NCBI GenBank assembly: GCA_031274595.1
Contig: JAISPX010000160.1
Span: forward strand, 1-37,569
Source: Prevotellaceae bacterium
Lineage (GTDB): Bacteria > Bacteroidota > Bacteroidia > Bacteroidales > UBA932
Length of the DNA: 37,569 nucleotides
Direction: 5' to 3'
Shown piece after piece: positions 26,797-36,769 of this stretch; the first letter of the stretch is position 1, and every line of letters starts with the position of its first letter. Below the pieces are notes generated by a model. The model was not told the origin of the DNA. It was given only the letters and a program-made list of their open reading frames with translations, and ran no database searches. Position numbers and translations under genes: made by a program.

Positions 26797-29064
26797 TTAT
26801 TCTTCAATATGAGTTATTAAAACATTTTGCGCATTAAAATCGGCTGCCGCATCCATAATGTCAAGTAGTTGATTCCAATTTTCTAAAGGTTCGAAATTGT
26901 TTTTTAATATTTTGTTTACATGAATTGATAATTCATTATTATTAACAGACGCTTTCGATTTGAATTCGCCACAAATGTTTTCGATATTTTTGTTTAAATT
27001 TTCAACGTTTTCTACTTTATATCCTTCTGGAATTTTAACAGTAATAGTATAGTCTGATTTTCGGGCAAAACCCATATAAATATCCAAATGTCGGTTACGT
27101 TGCGCTTGATTCAATGATAGTTGATTTCCTATTAATAATCCTGCATTTAAAATGTAATTGTTACCTGCTTTTTTCAATAAATTTTCTTTGACATATTTTG
27201 TTCTATATATAAATTCTGGATTTACATGTATTATTCCTGAATTAATAACTTCATATTCAATAATTTCTTTAATATCAGCGTTGTGAAATAATTCGGCTTC
27301 TTTTTTGAAATAATCTTTTTGGTCTTTACGCGCTTTGGCAAATGCATTTTTGTAGTCGGGAATAAGTTTCTGCAAATTTTTATCCGCTTGCATCTCATCA
27401 AATAATGTTTTATTTATTCCAAGATATTTGCGTTCTTCGGCATTATAATCTTCATAGAGCAACAATACTTGCTGATACGCTTCTTTAAAATGTCCATCTA
27501 ATGTAACTTCTCGTTCTATAATCAAGTCGGATTCGTTATTGCCAACAGTAACATAAATTTTTTCAGCATATATGTTTTCATCTGCTGTAAGTTTTGGAAG
27601 TGTAGCAATATTTTTCTTTTGCCCTTTTATAATTCTTTTGATATTATCGTATTTTTCCACAGCAACTGGTAACACTTGTTCGCCTTCATATTCAAATGGA
27701 ATATGCCATGCATTAGTAAAAGGTGAATTATATACAAAAGTATTTGAGGGATTTTTTGATTGTGTGATAATGAAGTATATATCGTTATCATTAAATATTT
27801 CTTCCAATTTAGAACCATCATTAGTTGTAGTGAAACCTAATTCAAAACGTTCATTAGTTATTTGTGGCAACAGTCTCTCCAAAGAAAATAAGCAAAGAAG
27901 AGAGAAAAGATTTTTTCGACTGTTTCTTCTGCTATCAACAATTATATTATCGTTTTTGTCAATATTTCCATAACAAAAATAGCGTAAGGCATAATATGCA
28001 AATGCAGCAATATCTTCAGATGTCGCTTCGGGATGATTTTGTTTATATGTATTCAATAGTTCTTTCGTTTTCTTTACCGAATTTGAAAATAATTTTATCG
28101 TGCTTGCATAGTTATTCATGAAACAAGCCTGAGATTCGGAATCTTTAATTATTTGTTCAAATGAAATATTCTTAATCAGATTACCTTGAGATAAATCTCT
28201 TTGATATTGTACATTGTTCTTAGATTGATAAGACATTTTCATTCTAATAATTGGCAACTGTCTTAAAGGATTTATCCAAATATCATCTGTTACAATTTGC
28301 AAGTTAGATGTTTGTAAATCTAAAATAAGATTATTGGTTTCAGGATTATTAGACGAAGTAAAATCAGGCGCTCCGTTCAATACTCTGTATTCGGTAATAA
28401 TGTCTTTTCCTGTTTCGCAATGTATAGAATATGACAATACAGGAGTATCATTAAAGAATAGAAAGATATTTGACATTCCGTTTTCGCTTTCCATTTTATA
28501 TTCTTCAAAAATAAAGTAATCTAATATATCTCCAATTTGTAATCCGGAGATTGCCAATTTACGTTGTTTATCTGATTTTTTATCAATTGATAAAACTGCT
28601 TGCGAAACATCTACTTCTATTATATTTCCATCAGGTTTAATTATTCGCGCTCCAAAAACAGAGGTCAACACATCCCGAGTCAAAAGATTATTATTTTTTT
28701 TGAATTGCTGAAAATCAAATTCAGAATAATTATCCAATGCTTTTTTATCGTTTATTTTTACCATTATGCGGTCAATATTCGTATAATTTAGGTTAGAGTT
28801 CATTGAAACAAGTAAAACGGGGTTAAAACGAAGTTTATTTTTTGCTGTCACATTAATATCCGTATGCCATGCTAATATAACGCTTGAGCAAGTGTCGTAT
28901 TGAGCGGGAACGGCGTAATTTTTGAATGCGGATAAATTCCATTTCCATATTTCTTCTCTTACGGTTTTAGCCATTTTTTCGTAGCTGTCATCTGTTGCAT
29001 AAACCAAATGAGGTGTAAATAACGCTAATATTATTGATAGTAATATAATGTTAATTGATTTCAT
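26797..29064 (-). CDS. Secreted DUF3857-like protein with apparently degenerate transglutaminase-like region
   Basis: Signal peptide; DUF3857-like N-terminal half (VLTSVFGARIIKPDGNIIEVD...LQIGDILDYFIFEEY); same size class and orientation as the upstream transglutaminase gene but no GDCKG motif. Confidence 0.6.
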   Translation of the reverse strand: MKSINIILLSIILALFTPHLVYATDDSYEKMAKTVREEIWKWNLSAFKNYAVPAQYDTCSSVILAWHTDINVTAKNKLRFNPVLLVSMNSNLNYTNIDRIMVKINDKKALDNYSEFDFQQFKKNNNLLTRDVLTSVFGARIIKPDGNIIEVDVSQAVLSIDKKSDKQRKLAISGLQIGDILDYFIFEEYKMESENGMSNIFLFFNDTPVLSYSIHCETGKDIITEYRVLNGAPDFTSSNNPETNNLILDLQTSNLQIVTDDIWINPLRQLPIIRMKMSYQSKNNVQYQRDLSQGNLIKNISFEQIIKDSESQACFMNNYASTIKLFSNSVKKTKELLNTYKQNHPEATSEDIAAFAYYALRYFCYGNIDKNDNIIVDSRRNSRKNLFSLLCLFSLERLLPQITNERFELGFTTTNDGSKLEEIFNDNDIYFIITQSKNPSNTFVYNSPFTNAWHIPFEYEGEQVLPVAVEKYDNIKRIIKGQKKNIATLPKLTADENIYAEKIYVTVGNNESDLIIEREVTLDGHFKEAYQQVLLLYEDYNAEERKYLGINKTLFDEMQADKNLQKLIPDYKNAFAKARKDQKDYFKKEAELFHNADIKEIIEYEVINSGIIHVNPEFIYRTKYVKENLLKKAGNNYILNAGLLIGNQLSLNQAQRNRHLDIYMGFARKSDYTITVKIPEGYKVENVENLNKNIENICGEFKSKASVNNNELSIHVNKILKNNFEPLENWNQLLDIMDAAADFNAQNVLITHIEE

Positions 29065-29098
29065 AATAACTAAATTTTAATTTTACAAATATAATAAT

Positions 29099-30967
29099 TT
29101 ATTTTATTTCTCGCCTTAATATTATATGTTCATTATAAATTTTTTTCAATTGTTCTATATCATTATTCCATTGTTTAAACATATTTCCGGAAATTTTAGG
29201 ATTGTTTATTGTTAGTTCTTTATTATAAAATATTTTATTGTCAGATATATGATATTGTATTTTGAAAGAATAATAACCTCTTTCTATCGAAAAGGTATCG
29301 GGTATATATTCAATTTGCATAGTATCCGGTATTTCTATTTGTATCTGATATATTATTTTAAATTTATATGGCATCCAATAATCATGTTTTCTGGTTGCGG
29401 TGTCAATTGATGAATTTATTAATTCTTTCCTGAAATCAGGATTTAAATAATATTTGTTATTTACTGCATATATTGCATTTTTGTTATCTGTTATTTTATA
29501 ATTAATTACTACCGGTTCATCTTTTCTTTGCAAATCATTAAATTGTAAATTACTTAATGTGTATTTATTATCATTAAAAATAAAATATTCCGTCAATGCA
29601 TCTGTAAGTTTATCTTTTTTTGTCGAATTAACAAAATCAAAAAAAATATGTTTACATTCTCCATCAAACAATACGTTTACATGTCCCGTTAACGCTTGAT
29701 TTATTATATTAAAATTTGATTTTATTGAGATAATATTTTGTTCTGCATTTGTTTCGGGAATGGTTTGCATAATAAAATCATCTCCGTTTTCAATCATAAT
29801 CTTTCTTCCTTGAATTGATTCGCTGTAATGGTCGAACGACATATATTTCACAGTTGCATCCAAATAATAGATATTATCGTGCAAAAACAATACGCAAACG
29901 ACATGATTTATTGCAGCAATTGTCGGAAATGAAAAGTCGTATGCAATATCGTTTGTGCCTATCCAAGCCAATCGAGCATCAAAATTCAAAGCACGCAACA
30001 AACATTTAATAAGATTTGCCATTCCTTTGCAATCGCCATATTTTTTATTTATTACTTCTTGTGGAGCATCTGGTTTATAACCTGCTATGCCTTTGACATC
30101 AGCTAAATATCGTATATTATCCTGAACCCACTCATACACAGCTTTGATTTTTTCACCATCCGAATGACAATTTGAAGTAATTTCCATTGCTAATTTGGAT
30201 ATTAAAATATCATCATTTATAACGCTTGATGTAAATTGAGTATTCCATTCATACAAATCCTGAAGAGTGCTGAAAAACTTCTCATCGATTACCTTATTTT
30301 TAGCATGATGGTTGAGAATAAGCAAATGAGGATAAATATAACTCGCAGGAGGCGTATTCTTTTCGTCGCTCCAAGTATCTAAATCTCTAATTATATATGT
30401 GTAAATGTCAGAATCTGCAGAAGCATCATATTCTATTGATTGAATTATATTTTTCCCGAAATTAAATGAAACAAACTCTGTATTCATCCAACGAGGGACA
30501 ATAATTCGGATTGTCTTTTCAGCAACATACACATTTTCATTGAACGGAATTTTATTAAAATAATGAAGGTCAGTATATGTTTTTTTTATTGCAACATTAG
30601 CAGTTTCGCCTTGTTTGTAAAATGACAATTCGAAATAACAAATTTTTTCATCTGTGTTCATTATTTCCTCTCCGAAGTAAAGTCTGTGTTCAGGTTTTGT
30701 GTATTTTCCTTTCGATTTAACGTTTACATAATCTATCTGAGTATGGTTTGCCGAGTATGCATCGAACACGGTTATTGATGTTTTAAATTGAGTACACAAA
30801 TAGTTGATTTCTTTTATTTCTTCAACTATCAGTTTTTTATTTTTTATTTTATAAGTAAATGTCTGTGTACATCCATTGATTATGATGTTGTGTTTATTTT
30901 CATCTATTGGCTTGGAAAAAACAGAGAAAACATGTAACAGGCAAATTATAAAAATTATAAACCGCAT
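29099..30967 (-). CDS. Secreted DUF3857/transglutaminase-like protein
   Basis: IKAVYEWVQDNIRYLAD...VINKKYGDCKGMANLIKCLLRALNFDARLAWIGT...NHVVCVLFLHDNIYYLDAT gives candidate Cys-His-Asp triad. Confidence 0.85.
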   Translation of the reverse strand: MRFIIFIICLLHVFSVFSKPIDENKHNIIINGCTQTFTYKIKNKKLIVEEIKEINYLCTQFKTSITVFDAYSANHTQIDYVNVKSKGKYTKPEHRLYFGEEIMNTDEKICYFELSFYKQGETANVAIKKTYTDLHYFNKIPFNENVYVAEKTIRIIVPRWMNTEFVSFNFGKNIIQSIEYDASADSDIYTYIIRDLDTWSDEKNTPPASYIYPHLLILNHHAKNKVIDEKFFSTLQDLYEWNTQFTSSVINDDILISKLAMEITSNCHSDGEKIKAVYEWVQDNIRYLADVKGIAGYKPDAPQEVINKKYGDCKGMANLIKCLLRALNFDARLAWIGTNDIAYDFSFPTIAAINHVVCVLFLHDNIYYLDATVKYMSFDHYSESIQGRKIMIENGDDFIMQTIPETNAEQNIISIKSNFNIINQALTGHVNVLFDGECKHIFFDFVNSTKKDKLTDALTEYFIFNDNKYTLSNLQFNDLQRKDEPVVINYKITDNKNAIYAVNNKYYLNPDFRKELINSSIDTATRKHDYWMPYKFKIIYQIQIEIPDTMQIEYIPDTFSIERGYYSFKIQYHISDNKIFYNKELTINNPKISGNMFKQWNNDIEQLKKIYNEHIILRREIK

Positions 30968-30997
30968 ATTATTTTAGTCTTATGTTATACATACGTA

Positions 30998-32257
30998 TCA
31001 TTTCAGCGCCTGATAAGTTACATTATGCAGTAATGTTTTCGGGTCGATGCCCGAAAAATTGGGACTGACATTTACATAAATCAAAAGTATCAATTCCTCT
31101 TGCGGGTCTATTATATAATCAGTGCCGAACATTCCGCCCCAACGCGACGAACCTGTCGAAGCAATTGAACGATGTGCATATTGTTCGCGAAAAACATCCC
31201 ATGCCATGCCAAAACCAATTTCACCGCGAAGGTCGCCAACGCCGTTACTGCGCATCATTTCAAGAGTCTTGCGTCCAAGAATACGAACTCCGTTGAACTC
31301 GCCATCGTTCAAAATCATTTGGCAAAATTTTGCATAATCTTCAATCGTTCCATTTAAACCTGCGCCTGTGCTGAAAAATTTTTGCGCTCCTTCGTAAGGA
31401 AATGTTTGATAAATCGGATGCTTGCTTCGCTGCAATTTTCCTCCTTTCGGAAATTCGTAAAGGGTAACCAATCTGTCAACTTTATCGTCTGGCAAATAAA
31501 AATAAGTATCTTTCATGCCAAGCGGGTTCAAAATACGTTCTTTTATAAATACATCAACAGATTTTCCTGAAAGTATCTCAATCAAATATCCAAGCACATC
31601 GACGCTCATACCGTAAGTGAATTTTTCGCCGGGGTCGTGAGCCAAAGGAATTTTTGCCAAACGCCGTATGGCTTCGCCAAGAGTAATATCAGCCTTTGTA
31701 TTGAGCGGAGGAATTCCGTTTTTTGCGCAGATTGCCGAAAGTTGAGTATCATAAGCCGAAATTCCCGATGTGTGCGTAATCAAATGGCGAATAGTAATAT
31801 CGCGTGAAGCGGGACGTGTTGTATATGTTGTATCTTTGGGATTGTAGGTTTCTATAACATGAGGATTTTCAAATTCGGGAATATATTTTTTTATGTTTTC
31901 ATCAAGTTGAAAACGACCTTCTTCAAAAAGCGTCATCAACGCAACAGCAGCAATGGCTTTGGTTTGCGAAGCCATGCGGAAAATATCATCTCGGCGACAT
32001 GGAATTTTTTTATCAACATCGCGCCAGCCGAAAGCCTTATAATGTATAATATTTCCTTTGTGAGCGACAAAAGTAACCGCATTCGGTAATAAACCTTGCG
32101 CTATCAATCGCTGATAAGCGCTGTCGATACGATGCAAACGGGCAGTGTCAAAAGTTTTGTAAATATCCGCTCCTTCGGTGAAATATTGCGGTTTTTGCTG
32201 AGCCGATAACAAGCAAAATATAAATGAGAAGGCAAAAAACAAAATAATTTTTTTCAT
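30998..32257 (-). CDS. Serine hydrolase, beta-lactamase class C/EstB-like
   Basis: Signal peptide MKKIILFFAFSFIFCLLSAQ at internal Met (32257); SQTK (SxxK), YGMSVDVLGYLIEILSG, WGGMFGTDYIIDPQEELILL. Confidence 0.88.
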   Translation of the reverse strand: MKKIILFFAFSFIFCLLSAQQKPQYFTEGADIYKTFDTARLHRIDSAYQRLIAQGLLPNAVTFVAHKGNIIHYKAFGWRDVDKKIPCRRDDIFRMASQTKAIAAVALMTLFEEGRFQLDENIKKYIPEFENPHVIETYNPKDTTYTTRPASRDITIRHLITHTSGISAYDTQLSAICAKNGIPPLNTKADITLGEAIRRLAKIPLAHDPGEKFTYGMSVDVLGYLIEILSGKSVDVFIKERILNPLGMKDTYFYLPDDKVDRLVTLYEFPKGGKLQRSKHPIYQTFPYEGAQKFFSTGAGLNGTIEDYAKFCQMILNDGEFNGVRILGRKTLEMMRSNGVGDLRGEIGFGMAWDVFREQYAHRSIASTGSSRWGGMFGTDYIIDPQEELILLIYVNVSPNFSGIDPKTLLHNVTYQALK

Positions 32258-32371
32258 AATTCCAGTGTATTTTATAAGTACAAAATAAGCGAAAAAACTG
32301 AACAACACAAAATAAATATTGTATATATTCAAATCACAAATGTAATTTCTATATTCGGCGCATTACAATTT

Positions 32372-32458
32372 CATACCAAACCGCTATTAAAAAATGGTTA
32401 ATTATATAATGGTAAAATGGTAAATCACTTTCAATTTTATGAATTTTATAACTAAATC
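32372..32458 (+). repeat. Dispersed repeat R1, copy E (near full-length)
   Basis: CATACCAAACCGCTATTAAAAAATGGTTAATTATATAATGGTAAAATGGTAAATCACTTTCAATTTTATGAATTTTATAACTAAATC. Confidence 0.85.
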
Positions 32459-32521
32459 AAAATAGTAAATAGAGAGTTTGAACGAAAAAATCATTAACCA
32501 GTTCGCAATGCAGGCAAATTG

Positions 32522-32554
32522 AAAAGCCGCACAAAATGTTTATGCGGCTTTTTT
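32522..32554. terminator. Terminator downstream of class II aldolase
   Basis: AAAAGCCGCA / TGCGGCTTTTTT stem with flanking A/T runs. Confidence 0.8.
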
Positions 32555-32588
32555 ATGATTTTTTCAACTTTTTTACTTTCCTGTCATA

Positions 32589-33581
32589 TCAGGCTTTGCC
32601 TGCGCTTCCAAGCACGTTTACGCATTTATGTTTATAAAGTTCTTTAAGAGCATCGCGGGCAGGTCCTAAATATTTACGAGGGTCAAATTCGGCAGGTTTG
32701 GTGGCAAAAACTTCGCGAACAGCGGCAGTCATAGCCAAACGTCCATCGCTGTCGATATTGATTTTGCAAACAGCCGAAGTTGCCGCCTTGCGCAACTGGT
32801 CTTCGGGAATTCCTATGGCGTCTTTCAATGTGCCGCCGTATTTGTTGATAATCGCAACCTTATCTTGCGGCACCGATGACGAGCCGTGAAGAACTATCGG
32901 AAAACCCGGAATACGTTTCTCAATTTCTTCGAGAATATCAAAACGTAATGGCGGCGGCACCAATACTCCATCGGCATTGAGCGTGCATTGTTCGGGTTTG
33001 AATTTATTGGCGCCATGAGATGTTCCTATGGAAATTGCCAAAGAATCCACACCTGTTTTCTTTACAAAATCTTCAACCTGAGCAGGCTCTGTATATGTAT
33101 GATGCTCAGCCGAAACTTCATCTTCGATACCTGCCAGCACGCCGAGTTCGCCTTCTACGGTTACATCGTGAGCGTGGGCAAAGTCAACAACTTTTTTTGT
33201 AAGCGCAACATTCTCATCATACGTAAGATGAGAACCATCAATCATTACCGACGAAAAACCAGTTTCGATGCATGATTTGCAAAGTTCAAACGAGTCGCCG
33301 TGGTCTAAATGCAGCACAACAGGAATTGCATAGCCAAGTTCTTTTGCGTATTCAACAGCGCCTTGAGCCATATACCTCAAAAGGGTTTGGTTTGCATATT
33401 TGCGTGCGCCGCTCGAAACCTGCAATATTACAGGCGATTTTGTTTCAACGCAGGCGGCAATAATTGCCTGCATTTGTTCCATGTTGTTAAAATTAAATGC
33501 AGGAATGGCATATCCGCCATCAATTGCTTTTTCAAATAATTTTTTAGAATTTACTAATCCTAATTCTTTGTAAGTTACCAT
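32589..33581 (-). CDS. fba: Fructose-bisphosphate aldolase, class II
   Basis: MVTYKELGLVNSKKLFEKAIDGGYAIPAFNFNNMEQMQAII, VVLHLDHGDSFELCKSCIETGFSSVMIDGSHL, EGELGVLAGIEDE, IGTSHGANKF; start at internal Met 33581. Confidence 0.95.
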   Translation of the reverse strand: MVTYKELGLVNSKKLFEKAIDGGYAIPAFNFNNMEQMQAIIAACVETKSPVILQVSSGARKYANQTLLRYMAQGAVEYAKELGYAIPVVLHLDHGDSFELCKSCIETGFSSVMIDGSHLTYDENVALTKKVVDFAHAHDVTVEGELGVLAGIEDEVSAEHHTYTEPAQVEDFVKKTGVDSLAISIGTSHGANKFKPEQCTLNADGVLVPPPLRFDILEEIEKRIPGFPIVLHGSSSVPQDKVAIINKYGGTLKDAIGIPEDQLRKAATSAVCKINIDSDGRLAMTAAVREVFATKPAEFDPRKYLGPARDALKELYKHKCVNVLGSAGKA

Positions 33582-33614
33582 AATTTTTATAATTTTGTGA
33601 GTTTTTTCGTTGCA

Positions 33615-33643
33615 CAAAAGTATGAAAAATAATGATAATACAA
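33615..33643 (-). promoter_or_regulatory. Bacteroidetes-type promoter for the class II aldolase gene
   Basis: On the minus strand: TTG (33643-33641), 18-bp spacer, TACTTTTG (33622-33615), about 34 bp before the start codon. Confidence 0.65.
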
Positions 33644-33721
33644 ACATTATTATTACAATATATTAATCTGCATATATTTAAAACATAATTTTTATAGATA
33701 ATAAATAACAAATTACAAAAC

Positions 33722-34957
33722 ATGAGCGAACAAAAATCAATTCTTATTCTTTGCGGCGGAGGTCCCGCTCCAGGAATAAACACTGTTATCAGTGCCGTAT
33801 CAAAGCAATTTATTGCAGCAGGCTACAGAGTGATAGGCTTGCACGAAGGCTACAAAAATCTGTTCAATGGTAAATCCGAAACCGTTGATATTAATTTTGA
33901 ATTTGCAGATAAAATTTTTAACATTGGCGGTTCAACTCTGCAAATGAGCAGATATAAACCTAAAAACGAGGAGTTCAATCCCGATTTTTTTGTTAAAAAC
34001 AATATCAAACTTTTAGTTACTATCGGAGGAGACGATACTGCATCTACGGCAACCCGAATATCAAACTATCTGGCAGAACACAATGTTAAAATTCAAAACA
34101 TTCATGTTCCCAAAACTATTGACAACGACCTTCCGCTGCCCGAAGGCATCTCTACGTTCGGCTATCAGTCGGCAAAAGACGAAGGCGCACGAATTACCGC
34201 TGCCGTTTATGAAGATTCGCGTACAAGCGGCGTTTGGTTTGTGCTTTGTGCAATGGGACGCGAAGCGGGGCATTTGGCTTTCGGAATCGGAGCGGCAAGC
34301 CATTCGCCAATGATTATTATTCCCGAAATGTTCAGCGAAGAAAATCCTGTAACTCTCGACAAAATCGTTAAACTTATTATTTCGTCAATCGTAAAACGTA
34401 AAATAATGGGAATTCCTTACGGCGTGGCAATAGTAAGCGAAGGCGTTTTTCATGATCTGCCCGACGAAGAACTTAAAAGTTCGGGCGTAACATTTACTTA
34501 CGACGAACACGGACATCCTGAACTTGGGACAGTGAGCAAAGCTCATATTTTTAACATATTGGTACAAAACAAACTTAAAGAATTAAATCTGAACGTAAAA
34601 ACACGTCCTGTTGAACTTGGGTATGAATTGCGTTGCATTGCCCCAAAAGCATTTGATTTGTTTTACTGCAATCTGCTTGGAATAGGAGTAAAAATTCTTT
34701 ACGACCAGGGCTATACAGGTTGCATGGTTACAGGAAATCAGCGAGGCGACATAAAAGGAGTTTTCTTGAAAGATATGGTTGACCCTAAAACAGGGAAAAT
34801 TGCTACCCGTCTTGTGAACATGAAAGGCAACAAGTGCCAAATGATATATCGTTTCGGATTGCAATACATTACCGAAAGCGATTACGATGCGGCACGCAAA
34901 TACTTGAAAAATCCGGAAGATTACGATTTCAACAAATTAGTGAATATTCCGAATTGA
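33722..34957 (+). CDS. 6-phosphofructokinase, predicted PPi-dependent type
   Basis: ILCGGGPAPGINTVI, VTIGGDDTAST, HVPKTIDNDLPLPEG motifs. Confidence 0.92.
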   Translation: MSEQKSILILCGGGPAPGINTVISAVSKQFIAAGYRVIGLHEGYKNLFNGKSETVDINFEFADKIFNIGGSTLQMSRYKPKNEEFNPDFFVKNNIKLLVTIGGDDTASTATRISNYLAEHNVKIQNIHVPKTIDNDLPLPEGISTFGYQSAKDEGARITAAVYEDSRTSGVWFVLCAMGREAGHLAFGIGAASHSPMIIIPEMFSEENPVTLDKIVKLIISSIVKRKIMGIPYGVAIVSEGVFHDLPDEELKSSGVTFTYDEHGHPELGTVSKAHIFNILVQNKLKELNLNVKTRPVELGYELRCIAPKAFDLFYCNLLGIGVKILYDQGYTGCMVTGNQRGDIKGVFLKDMVDPKTGKIATRLVNMKGNKCQMIYRFGLQYITESDYDAARKYLKNPEDYDFNKLVNIPN

Positions 34958-34966
34958 TATGCACAG

Positions 34967-35005
34967 AAAAAAGAGGTTGTCCGACTTTTTGGACAACCTC
35001 TTTTA
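34967..35005 (+). terminator. Strong intrinsic terminator after phosphofructokinase
   Basis: AAAAGAGGTTGTCC-gacttttt-GGACAACCTCTTTT perfect 14-bp stem. Confidence 0.95.
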
Positions 35006-35089
35006 AAATAACATCAATTAGTCGCTATTTACGAAGTTAATTTATTGTTAAATTAATTTCGTTTGTAGCATAATGTATTTTATTTTTCT

Positions 35090-35200
35090 CTTGTTCCTTT
35101 TTTCTTGACAGAAAATTAACCAACCGAAACGTAACGTAGCTCGCGAACACCAAATAAAATAAACACAGCGTGAGCAAAAGGTCAAGAGCGGCTGACGCTA
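35090..35200. repeat. Dispersed TTTTTTCTTGA...AAAGGTCAAGAGCGG intergenic repeat, copy 1
   Basis: Shares the CTTTTTTCTTGA...TCAAG framework with 37428-37475. Confidence 0.45.
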
Positions 35201-35314
35201 TACGGTAACTCCGATTTACGTCTGTCCTCTCCCGCTCAACGTTCTAATATCTTTTCTGTAAATTATTAACAAAAACACATTTATGGTCTTATTAAGGAAC
35301 GACTAAATAATAAT

Positions 35315-36589
35315 TTATTTTCCGTACTTTTTTTTCCAAAGAGCGGCAAGGCGTGCTAGTATTTCTTGTTCTCGCGCATTTTCGGCGGGATGATAAAATA
35401 TTTTATCTTTAATCTTTTCGGGCAAAAAATCTTGTTCTACAAAATTATTTTCGTAGTCGTGGGCATATTTATAACCTTTATGATAGCCTAAATCTTTCAT
35501 CAATTTTGTGGGCGCATTACGCAGGTGCAAAGGCACAGACAAATCGCCAGATGCCTGCGTTTCGGCAAAAGCCGATTCTATAGCCATATATGTGGAATTA
35601 CTTTTGACGGATGTCGCCAGAAAAACTGCCGCTTCCGACAAAATTATACGCGCTTCGGGCATACCTATTTTATGTACGGCATCAAAACAGGCATTGGCAA
35701 GCAACAGAGCATTAGGATTAGCAAGTCCTATATCTTCGGCTGCCAAAATCAACATTCGGCGGGCAATAAAAAGCGGGTCTTCGCCGCCATCCAACATTCG
35801 CGCAAGCCAATACACGGCGGCATTAGGATCGCTTCCACGCATGGATTTTATAAATGCCGAAATAATATCATAATGCTGTTCGCCGCTTTTGTCGTACATT
35901 GCTATATTTTCCTGCAATCGTTCGGCAACAATTTTATCATTTATTATAATGGTAGCATTTTCGGTATAAGTTCCGATAATTATTTCCAGAATATTTAAAA
36001 GTTTACGGGCATCTCCGCTCGAAAACCTGAACAAGGCGCTTGTTTCCTGTATATCGAATTTAAGTTTTTTCAAATCTTCATCATCTTTAATAACACGATT
36101 CAATAGAATTTGCAAATCGTCAACATCGAGCGATTTGAGAACATAAACCTGACAGCGCGAAAGCAGCGGAGAAATAACTTCAAACGAAGGATTTTCGGTG
36201 GTTGCGCCAATCAGCGTAATTGTTCCCTGTTCTACCGCTCCAAGCAATGAATCCTGTTGCGACTTGCTGAAACGATGAATTTCGTCGATAAAAAGTATAG
36301 GACTTGGACTGTTAAAAAATCGTTGCGATTTGGCTTTATCAATAACTTCGCGCACATCTTTCACGCCTGAGTTTATTGCGCTAAGGCTGAAAAACGCACG
36401 TTTTTGCTGTTCTGCAATTATTTTTGCCAAAGTGGTTTTGCCTACTCCGGGAGGTCCCCAAAGTATAAACGATGAGATATTTCCCGATTCAATCATGTTG
36501 CGCAATATTGCGCCTTTGCCAACGAGATGCCGTTGTCCTATATATCCTTCGAGCGACTTTGGTCGCATGCGTTCTGCAAGTGGTTTCAT
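35315..36589 (-). CDS. rarA: Replication-associated recombination protein RarA (MgsA), AAA+ ATPase
   Basis: PLAERMRPKSLEGYIGQRHLVGKGAILRNMIESG, LWGPPGVGKTTLAKIIAEQ, LFIDEIHRFSKSQQDSLLGAVEQGTITLIGATTENPSFEV. Confidence 0.96.
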   Translation of the reverse strand: MKPLAERMRPKSLEGYIGQRHLVGKGAILRNMIESGNISSFILWGPPGVGKTTLAKIIAEQQKRAFFSLSAINSGVKDVREVIDKAKSQRFFNSPSPILFIDEIHRFSKSQQDSLLGAVEQGTITLIGATTENPSFEVISPLLSRCQVYVLKSLDVDDLQILLNRVIKDDEDLKKLKFDIQETSALFRFSSGDARKLLNILEIIIGTYTENATIIINDKIVAERLQENIAMYDKSGEQHYDIISAFIKSMRGSDPNAAVYWLARMLDGGEDPLFIARRMLILAAEDIGLANPNALLLANACFDAVHKIGMPEARIILSEAAVFLATSVKSNSTYMAIESAFAETQASGDLSVPLHLRNAPTKLMKDLGYHKGYKYAHDYENNFVEQDFLPEKIKDKIFYHPAENAREQEILARLAALWKKKYGK

Positions 36590-36717
36590 AATTTTTTAAT
36601 ATTTATAAAGTTTGTAAATACCGTTTCAAAATCAATAAAAATCATAATACATAATATCTATTTGGCTGCCGTGTAATTATTCGTCATCATTTTTTTTGTA
36701 AAATTAATTTATTTTGA

Positions 36718-36747
36718 TTGATTTTTTATGAAAAAACGATATATTTG
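36718..36747 (+). promoter_or_regulatory. Bacteroidetes-type promoter for the 36770 gene
   Basis: TTG 36718-36720, 19-bp spacer, TATATTTG 36740-36747; makes start 36728 unlikely. Confidence 0.65.
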
Positions 36748-36769
36748 CAAAAATAAATCAATAAATATT

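Noticed and set aside
27572-27973. 133-aa plus-strand ORF within the degenerate transglutaminase gene
   Set aside because: Antisense, low-complexity Ser/Phe/Leu-rich translation
35525-35998. 157-aa plus-strand ORF opposite rarA
   Set aside because: Shadow ORF; rarA motifs are unambiguous on the minus strand
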